This document shows, one piece after another, positions 34,511-40,968 of a stretch of 40,968 bases of DNA. Where the stretch lies: contig LRSR01007308.1 in assembly GCA_001579985.1 (NCBI GenBank), positions 1 through 40,968 of the forward strand. The letters are read 5' to 3'. The translations under genes were made by a program, and so were the position numbers. Each line of letters opens with the position of its first letter. Position 1 is the first letter of the stretch. This DNA is from Hypsibius dujardini. Lineage: Eukaryota > Tardigrada > Eutardigrada > Parachela > Hypsibiidae. The notes under the pieces are model-generated. The model ran no database searches. It was given only the letters and a program-made list of their open reading frames with translations, and was not told the DNA's origin.

Positions 34511-35336
34511 ATGCCCTTATTGTACAACATTTTCTACTTACTACTATTGTACATAAAAGTAAATGAGTACGGTTTTTCAAAAGAGAACTCTCGACAATTT
34601 ACGGACCCGGTCGATATGGGGCCGAGGATGCTCCCGGGAGGAAGAATGATGCTTCACAACGTCGCCGCTCCCCTTTATTTGAGAGACTGATCAGGGAAGA
34701 TTTTCCTAAAGGGTGACACACAAAGATCTAAATTTCCTATGTAAATCAGGGTTTCTTAGTGTGGGAGCAATTAACCTTTTCCTTCGACGTCAAATGCGGC
34801 TTACGGGAATAATTGAAAAATTGTGCGCTCTTGCATCAATCAATCGTAAGCGCAGTCAAATTTGGTCTCTTTATATTCCCTTGCCGAAAGCGAGATATAA
34901 AAACAAAGGTTACCTCCTCCATGCAGGTTATGCATGCAAACAAACATTCCCAGAAGGAAGTGTTTTAAGGTGGCCGGAAATGATTCTCGAATGGGTGTAA
35001 GCTCACATTTGGTAGACCGTGATTTGATTTTACGCCCGTTATTAAAACAATTGCGGTTAATATTTTTCTGTCGTCTGTTGTCGAGTGTCATGCAATAAAG
35101 CTTAATCCTTTGGAAGGAGTAGTCATTAGAGCACCTCGTCGCTGGTTATGTCTTACTATAAATGCTCTTAAAAAAGGTTGCGAAAATTTTACCGTAGACA
35201 ACTTTTCATAGGGACATATGACTTTTAATTGACTACGACAAATTTTTAAGGAAAGTCATAATTAAAGTTAAATTAAAAACATCAACTAACCTGAAACCAA
35301 AATTGTAACAAAAAGCTCAGGCATTTTTGTATTCAT

Positions 35337-37504
35337 TCACTGCTGCATGACCGCTCCGCCTTCGTGCTTGCCGCCTTCGCCATTATCATCCTCGTCGTCC
35401 TTCTAGCCATGACCCTTCTTGTGGTCGTCCTTCTCATTATCATCACCTTTTCGTATGCCGCTGGCTTCCTCGGCTTCTTCTTCTTCTCGTCCTCCTTCTT
35501 TTTCTCTTCGCCTTCCTTCTTTTCCTCTTCGCTGTACGCCGGCCTCTTTGGCTTTTTCTCCTTCTCCTCCTCCTTCACCTCCTCACCGTACATCGGTTTC
35601 TTCGCCGGCTTTCCATGCTCCTTTTTATCCTTGTCATCATCTCCTCCGTACGCAGGCTTCTTTGGCTTTCTCGCGGGCTTCGGACTCTCATGTCTGCAAA
35701 TTGGCTAAGAAACTTACTAACGAAAGCAAAAATATTGTTTTTATTTATTTAACAGTAGCAGTACCTGTAGCTAAATTAGCCAAATAATTTTCTACTTAAA
35801 AATCTAGTTATTAAAGTTTTGCTTGCTTTGGGAAAATTGTCTAATTAATTTTCAAGAAGTAAAAGTTCTGGCTCTGGGTAGTGAATTTGCTTAGTTGAAA
35901 ACTGCTATAAATTAATTTTATTAATAAAAAAGCGAACAAACATTAATGATAAGTAATTATCATTTTTGTTTTGTAGCTTCAGTTGTACTTGTAGTTCTTC
36001 GGTCCTGATTTTAATCATAATTATCCTCATGATGTTGCGGCTTCTTCGCAGGCTTCTTCTCCAATTTCTTGTGCTCCTTTTCGGGTTTAACCCAACCGTT
36101 GTCGTCGTCGTTGTCATCCTTCTCCTCCTCCTCTTTATGATGATTGGGTTTTTTTTCGGCCTTTTTTCCGGTTTCCTGTGCTCCTTCTCCAACTTGACCC
36201 AACCACTGTCGTTGTCGTCATCGTCTTTCTCCTCGTCCTCTTTTTTCACCAGCACCGCTTTCTGGCAAGTGTTTTTCCATGATGATTCCGGCAGCACAGT
36301 CCATCTTTCCGGCACTTGAACAGCCGTTTCTCCTCCTCCTTGGAACGGTCCAGAACGGCGCTACCTTCGTGCTTCCCGTCTTCCTTTTTCTCATCCTCAT
36401 CCGTCTTCGTCCTCGAATTTACATGGGCGTTCCCGGCGTTCGTCCTTCGAGCGGTCCGCGAGCGATGCGCCCGAGGATCGAGCAGGACAATCTTTCTTGG
36501 CTTTTTTGTCATCAATATGATCTCTGCCTATTCGGGGAAAGATGGCCGTAGCTTCAGAGTTAGAAACAATGTGAACCTATATTTTCAAAACAATTAAATG
36601 TTTTACCAGTTTTTCGATGTTTAATTGCATTGAGATAAATAATAAAGATGTTTTCTATATTTATTTAAAAGTATGTGTACTTAAAAATTAGGAAAATAAA
36701 GTTATTAATAACAAAGTGTATTTATTCAAACTTTTACATAAAAAGCAAAATTAGAGTAATGATTTGCAACAAGAAAATGATTAAATAATATGCTAAACTA
36801 GCTAAAGTATGGTTTTTGTTTGGTCAGAAAAGAAAGGAAAGAATTGAAATGAAGTAACAAAAGATCAGATTATGGAGAGTAGTACTTTGAAATTAAGCTT
36901 TTGGGCACTTAATTAAAACTGAAATACTAATATAAATAACATTAATAAGGTTGCTGCACAAGTACTAGAACGTACCATTGTCTTTACCTAGACGAGAAAA
37001 ATAGGCGTGACCTCAGAGTTAGACCCCTTGTGAACCTATATTTTCTAAATCGTTAAAGGTGTTACCAGTTTTCCGATATTAAGTTGAATTGGGATAAATT
37101 GTCCAAAGATGTTTTCTATATGTAATTAAAAATCCTTGTTCACGAACATTAGTAAAACAAAGTTTTAATTTATTCCAACAACTACCTAAACAACATAATT
37201 AGGGTGATTACTTGCGGCAAAATATTTATTAAATATTACATTAAGTATGGCTTTTGTTCAGACAAAAAAAATGAGAGAAACGAAACAAAGAAACGAAACA
37301 AAGTAACGAAACATCAGATGATGGAAAGTACTTTAAAATTAAATTAATCAATTAAGCAACTAATTGACAATTCAAATAATAATTCAAAAAATATTAAGTT
37401 GCTGCACAAGTAGTAATACCATCATTTCCTGCATCGGCTGAAGGAAGCAGTGTGAGAGCCAGCACCACCCCGAAGCTGAAGAATGGAATCAAGCGAAACT
37501 GCAT
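35337..37504 (-). CDS. Secreted Lys/Glu/Asp-rich protein with KPxY repeats; frame breaks present
   Basis: Minus strand. Exon 1 (37504–37420) encodes a good signal peptide, MQFRLIPFFSFGVVLALTLL then PSADA. A 12-nt exon (36987–36976) and an exon from 36537 follow in phase, giving GNDGKDNGRDHIDDKKAKKD. That frame hits TGA at 36399–36397; the charged sequence goes on in a second frame (KHEGSAVLDRSKEEEKRLFK, then CRKDGLCC) and then others. Two repeats of a GWVK-EKEH-K-EK unit are in different frames, separated by an eight-base T run (36149–36156). The last exon (from 35693) holds KKPAYGG, KKPMYGE, KRPAYSE and RKPAAYEK; a 44-nt GTGATG...CTAG intron would join it in frame to a DDEDDNGEGGKHEGGAV end. 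Either a pseudogene, assembly indels or very short introns explain the breaks. K/P/Y repeats recall adhesive or cuticular matrix proteins; function unknown. Confidence 0.5.
36538..37419 (-). repeat. Two homologous tandem introns separated by a 12-nt exon
   Basis: Intron 1 (37419–36988, 432 nt) and intron 2 (36975–36538, 438 nt) resemble each other end to end. Both have TACTTGTGCAGCAAC after the donor, GATGTTTCG/GATCTTTTG and TTTCTATAT-type blocks inside, and TATAGGTTCACA then AACTCTGA before the acceptor. A tandem duplication of about 445 bp took in the acceptor and the first codons, leaving the 12-nt exon 36976–36987. Confidence 0.8.
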
Positions 37505-37603
37505 GCCATCGTTATCAGATAATAATTTTGCTAAAACTAATTTCGTCTTCAAAATTATGAGAGGCGAGAGAATATTTCAATATGATTTGTCCTGTGATTT
37601 TCT

Positions 37604-37613
37604 GTTTATATAC
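37604..37613 (-). promoter_or_regulatory. Candidate TATA box (GTATATAAAC)
   Basis: On the minus strand this lies about 100 bases before the start codon at 37504, leaving a leader of about 70 bases. Placement supports the gene start. Confidence 0.4.
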
Positions 37614-38154
37614 GAATATATGTTTTAGATGAACTGATCATTGAACAGCTGGGCAGTTCTTCAAAAAAAGAAATTGGAAATCGTAGGCATTGAACTTGGG
37701 GATCGCGCATCCCGGCGAGAGTTTCTTTTGATCTTCGGTACACTGGCTGCAGCTATATAACAATGGAAAGGGTACTGATGATTGAGTTTCGGTAAGGCCT
37801 CCATCTATACGTGTAATTGCATAATCATGATAAATAATAATGCAATGCAATAATGTCTAGTGCAAGGTTCATTGCCGTCGAAAGGAGACAGCCCCTCGGT
37901 TTGCTGACTTAACCGTCATATTATGCAGCTCGTCGCCAACCAAAAAATAGATTCGGATAAACTACACAGAATCTGTAATACTATAATAATTCCCGTCAAC
38001 CGAGAATATCTCCAGATAATTAAAAGAATAATTTAAGAGGGACATCCATTAAGACTGACATTTACAAGAAATTAGCAACGAAAAACACTATGTATAATTC
38101 CCATGTAAGGAGGATTTTGCATCTCGCTCCGATGCGGTGTGAAGAAAATTAAAC
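37614..38154. other. Spacer between the KPxY gene and GPCR copy 2
   Basis: About 540 bases that should hold the GPCR 3' UTR. A 70-codon minus frame at 37638–37850 has no recognisable family and is not called. Confidence 0.4.
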
Positions 38155-38542
38155 CTATGAAATTTGTGTTTTAGCATCCATTTGGATGTCAGTCCCACTT
38201 CCGGTCGGCTTCACCTTTCCGCACCGATGGCGCAACACATGCGCCATTCCGCGTCGGTAGTCCTTGTTGGTTAATGCATAGACCATCTGCGAGAGAAACC
38301 AACCATATTTCACAGCCTGTCAAATACCTTCTTCATTTGCACAATTGGAGAGATCCTCGCAAAAAGATTACACTGCAGCTTCATTCAATTAGTAACATAT
38401 CAAGACATCAATACGACAACTCAGACGTTTGTCAATGGAAGTACAGAGATTACGCCAAACCAAATCCGGCGCGTTAATGAACTCGAAATATGAAGCAAGA
38501 TGGCATCCAGAAAAACTGTCAGCTCGTCAGACAGACAAACAA

Positions 38543-38578
<36 letters not shown>

Positions 38579-40254
38579 GCAGACGGACAGACAGACAGAC
38601 AGACGTTCCCTTAGTGTGCGTTCCCTTACTGCATTTGCACCAGCCCCCATGAACAGCGCCCACCGGGACCCAACATATGACCATGGATGCGAATCGTATG
38701 AGCTTTTAAAAAATCCCGTCAACACCGGCTGTGGCAGATACGTCAAGCAAAACCACAGGAATCCCGCACACAGCATCTTTGCCACCGCCACCCTCCGTTT
38801 ATGCGATCCCGACATCGGCTGACCGCGTTGCAGCACCTTGTTCGTCACCACCTTCACAAAGATTACGGTATATGCTAGCCCCACTAACGACATTGGCAGG
38901 TATACACCCACTGCTCCATGGGCCATTTTAGCGATGTAATCCGCCGAGGGATTCGGCAAACAAGCCCCAAACGGCGGCTCCGATGAAAATAACGCCACGC
39001 TCCCCACTGTGGCAGCACAGACATTCAGCAAGAAGGGTACTACGTAGCCGCATCCCACCGTCGAGATTATTGCGTTGCGGGAGGAAATTTTTCGATAGTG
39101 AAAAGGCAGAATAATGGCGACGAACCTAGGGATGGAAACTGGAACTAATCAACTAAACATAAAAACAGTTACATATTTGAATTCTGAGTTTCGTGTTTTT
39201 ACTGAGTCTATCAGTTTTAGTTGGTCTATCAGTAGGATAATCTAAAATTATTTGATCTAACTAAAGTGACATAAATAAAACTAATTCGTCGTTTTCATTT
39301 GAGCTATAAAATAAACAATAAAAAAAGGCAAAAAACTAATACTAATGAGTTATTTTTATTTAAAAATAAAAATAGTGGCCAATAATAATTATAAAAATGA
39401 CTAATGGGTCATTTTGTTTGGACTCAAAAATAAGGACTAACACTACAAAATATAAAACAATAAAAAAAATTATTAGATTTTGTTATTTAAAATTAGGAAA
39501 TCACTATAGTCCCACCCTTGTCTTGAAAGTAATTTTTTATTGTATTTCAATTAAAAAAATTAAAAGGTGGGACCATAGTGAAAAGGGTGGGAAAAGGGTG
39601 GGAAAAGGGTGGGACTATAGTGAATGGGTGGGAAAGGGTGGGACTATAGTGATTTCCTTAAAAATAATGAATATTTATGAAAAATATGAAAAATGTATAA
39701 CTAATTGGTAGTTTATTTAAAGTTAAGAAATAATAAAAATAAAAATATTTTTTTTGTTCATATCTGAACTAAAAAATAGCCAATAAGACCTTTTAGCTTT
39801 TAATTTAATTTTTCTAGGCCAAGACGAACCGATTCAAGGCCAGCATACACTCCTGCCAGCAGAGGGAGTGGATGCAGAAGTAATAGAAGAAGATCCACTG
39901 ACAAAATTGAGCGGGAAAGTAGAGGGTGGAATGGCGGTGGAGGTAGACCGTCAGGATGGAGAGCGGGTAGGTCAGGCTGGAGAGGACAAGGTTTATACAG
40001 ACAAAATTGGCCACAAGGATATTACCGATGTGGCGGAGTTTGGGGTAGATGCAGATGGCAGATAGGCAGACGATATTGGAGCAGACCCCGCATAGGCAGA
40101 TGAGCAAGGCGACCGCGAGATAGGCGTCGAGGAGCCCGGCATGATCTTGATGAAAGGCTGTGATACGGTCCAGCGAGGAGACGGTGGCGTTTTTACTGGA
40201 AATGTTGCTGTCTGAGGAAATGCAGCAGAATGCGGAGATGTTGGGATGAGTCAT
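38155..40254 (-). CDS. Rhodopsin-family GPCR, melatonin/Tre1/moody-like group (copy 2)
   Basis: Three exons on the minus strand: 40254–39830, 39125–38630, 38286–38155, 350 residues. N-glycosylation sites at N5, N17 and N22 precede TM1 (N60). TM2 has NFVCIN with Asn88 in place of the usual Asp. TM3 ends LALNRFVAIILP; the first intron splits the Arg codon of NRF, so the motif is only complete after splicing. TM5–TM7 blocks GVYLPMSLVGLAY, WFCLTYLPQPVL and ALFMGAGANAMVYALTN closely match copy 1. NAxxY replaces NPxxY. The Cys pair (C118 and the Cys of FGACLPN) is present. The C-tail is short with Arg and Lys. The TM7 intron position is shared with copy 1, but the first intron differs (within TM3 here, after TM4 there), so intron gain or loss followed duplication. 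The ligand is unknown. Confidence 0.88.
38522..38606. repeat. (ACAG)n microsatellite in the last GPCR copy 2 intron
   Basis: ACAG/AACAG units begin roughly 25 bases past the exon 2 donor on the minus strand. The GPCR-like frame that seems to end in Cys/Leu/Ser/Val repeats is read-through from the exon into this tract. Confidence 0.9.
39496..39657. mobile_element. 162-bp MITE with 24-bp perfect terminal inverted repeats
   Basis: The left end GGAAATCACTATAGTCCCAC with CCTT and the right end AAGG with GTGGGACTATAGTGATTTCC are exact reverse complements. TTA lies outside each end, a possible target duplication. The right half also contains tandem GGGTGGGAAAA units and extra copies of the GTGGGACTATAGTGA end. 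It lies in the first intron of GPCR copy 2. Confidence 0.75.
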
Positions 40255-40968
40255 TTTCAGATACAGAGTAGTAATTGAAGGTTTGGGTTCAGACGTAATC
40301 CATTATCTAGGTTTTTGAAACGATAATTTAAGGATATATATAGTCTCTTTTTCATTAAAACAAATTGAGCCTAGTTACGGTACGGTACGTACAATAAATG
40401 TATATATGTATCGGTACAAGTAATTATTTAATTAGTCATGACGGGTATCGTATTATCATATGGGGACAAATTTTTGGTGATTTGTGTTTTATTAATTGTG
40501 TTTTCTGTTTAGAAGAAATGGAGAAAGATTGAAAGTAATTAATTAAAAGGGCTATGGATGTTACAAGAATCTGGAATTCCAGTATCTATATGGGAAAGCT
40601 AAGTTTGAAATAATTAATTCCGCGTCCGAGCCGATGCATTATAGACAGAATTACAGTGTATGCACAATGCAGAAAACAGTGTAGAGAAGCTTCAAATTCC
40701 AAGAATATGATAGATTTTACATAAACCAAATTTAAATTACACACGCATACATATATATGTATATATATACCACATCTGTGTAAATATTAACTGCTATGCA
40801 ACATTTTCTGAAAGTTATATGCTGCTCTTTAAAATTTGCCATGCCTCCCCCGTATTAGTACCTTAAGTGGGCTATCGGAAATATTTCACGTAAATTTTTC
40901 TATTTTTATGCAGCACGACCTTTGCGTTATAAAATGGCTAAAAGCTGCTACAGAACATATACATGTCG
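40255..40968. other. 5' flank of GPCR copy 2, no other gene seen
   Basis: AT-rich, with ATATATAT-type tracts near 40750. No exon or RNA gene recognised before the window ends. Confidence 0.4.

Larger units (their letters stand above)
32937..35332. other. Upstream flank of GPCR copy 1; only repeats seen
   Basis: 2.4 kb without a supported exon. It includes two small inverted-repeat structures (33617–33767, 34221–34510). Open frames are short and unsupported on both strands. Confidence 0.4.

Noticed and set aside
35364-36551. Plus-strand Phe/Ser/Leu-rich frames resembling membrane proteins
   Set aside because: They are the complement of Lys/Glu codons (TTC/CTC/TCC) of the minus-strand KPxY gene, which has the signal peptide and splice sites.
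38519-38630. GPCR copy 2 appearing to end in a Cys/Leu/Ser/Val repeat tail
   Set aside because: Read-through into the intronic CAGA microsatellite; the GTAAGG donor after GANA and the downstream VYALTN exon show the true continuation.
1-40968. CRISPR arrays, operons, rRNA or complete tRNA genes
   Set aside because: None seen. The direct repeats are microsatellites without unique spacers, and the gene structure is eukaryotic.

Overview
This is animal nuclear DNA. It has intron-rich protein genes with GT–AG junctions, signal peptides and polyadenylation signals, and the encoded families are metazoan: an SLC7 amino-acid transporter, a sarcalumenin-like ER/SR protein, an ANF-receptor ectodomain and rhodopsin-type GPCRs. 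Intergenic DNA and large introns hold many inverted-repeat (foldback) elements, a piggyBac-type element, a tRNA-derived SINE, a LINE remnant and microsatellites. A small-bodied protostome, possibly a tardigrade (repeated ANF receptors and divergent GPCR pairs), is my inference; nothing in the sequence proves it. All gene models were assembled by eye from splice signals, reading phase and family similarity.

Layout. 1–1444: microsatellites and unassigned DNA. 1445–4340 (+): 3' ten exons of an SLC7 light-chain transporter. 4.6–7.0 kb: repeats (TA-flanked MITE, SINE, foldback). 7256–9142 (+): three-exon secreted protein with carboxypeptidase-regulatory-like and YfaP-like (DUF2135-like) regions. 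9.3–14.4 kb: pyrimidine-rich minisatellite, near-perfect 467-bp palindrome beside a LINE RT remnant, a dispersed repeat and a 616-bp piggyBac-type MITE. 14420–18051 (+): seven-exon sarcalumenin-like protein whose GTPase motifs are mostly degenerate. 19114–20681 and 21781–22622 (+): tandem paralogues, four-TM proteins with a PPxY motif (LAPTM-like). 24134–30376 (+): thirteen-exon ANF-receptor protein with one TM helix and a short tail lacking kinase-like and cyclase domains. 30559–32936 (−) and 38155–40254 (−): two paralogous GPCRs with NRF and NAxxY in place of DRY and NPxxY. 35337–37504 (−), between them: a secreted Lys/Glu/Asp-rich protein with KPxY repeats, duplicated introns and apparent frameshifts.

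The genes do not form one pathway. Several encode membrane or secreted proteins, and two sets (four-TM pair, GPCR pair) look like local duplications. The most notable points are the degenerate GTPase, the tail-less ANF receptor with 25–44-nt exons, the end-to-end intron duplication that made a 12-nt exon, and the repeated insertion of long palindromes into introns.
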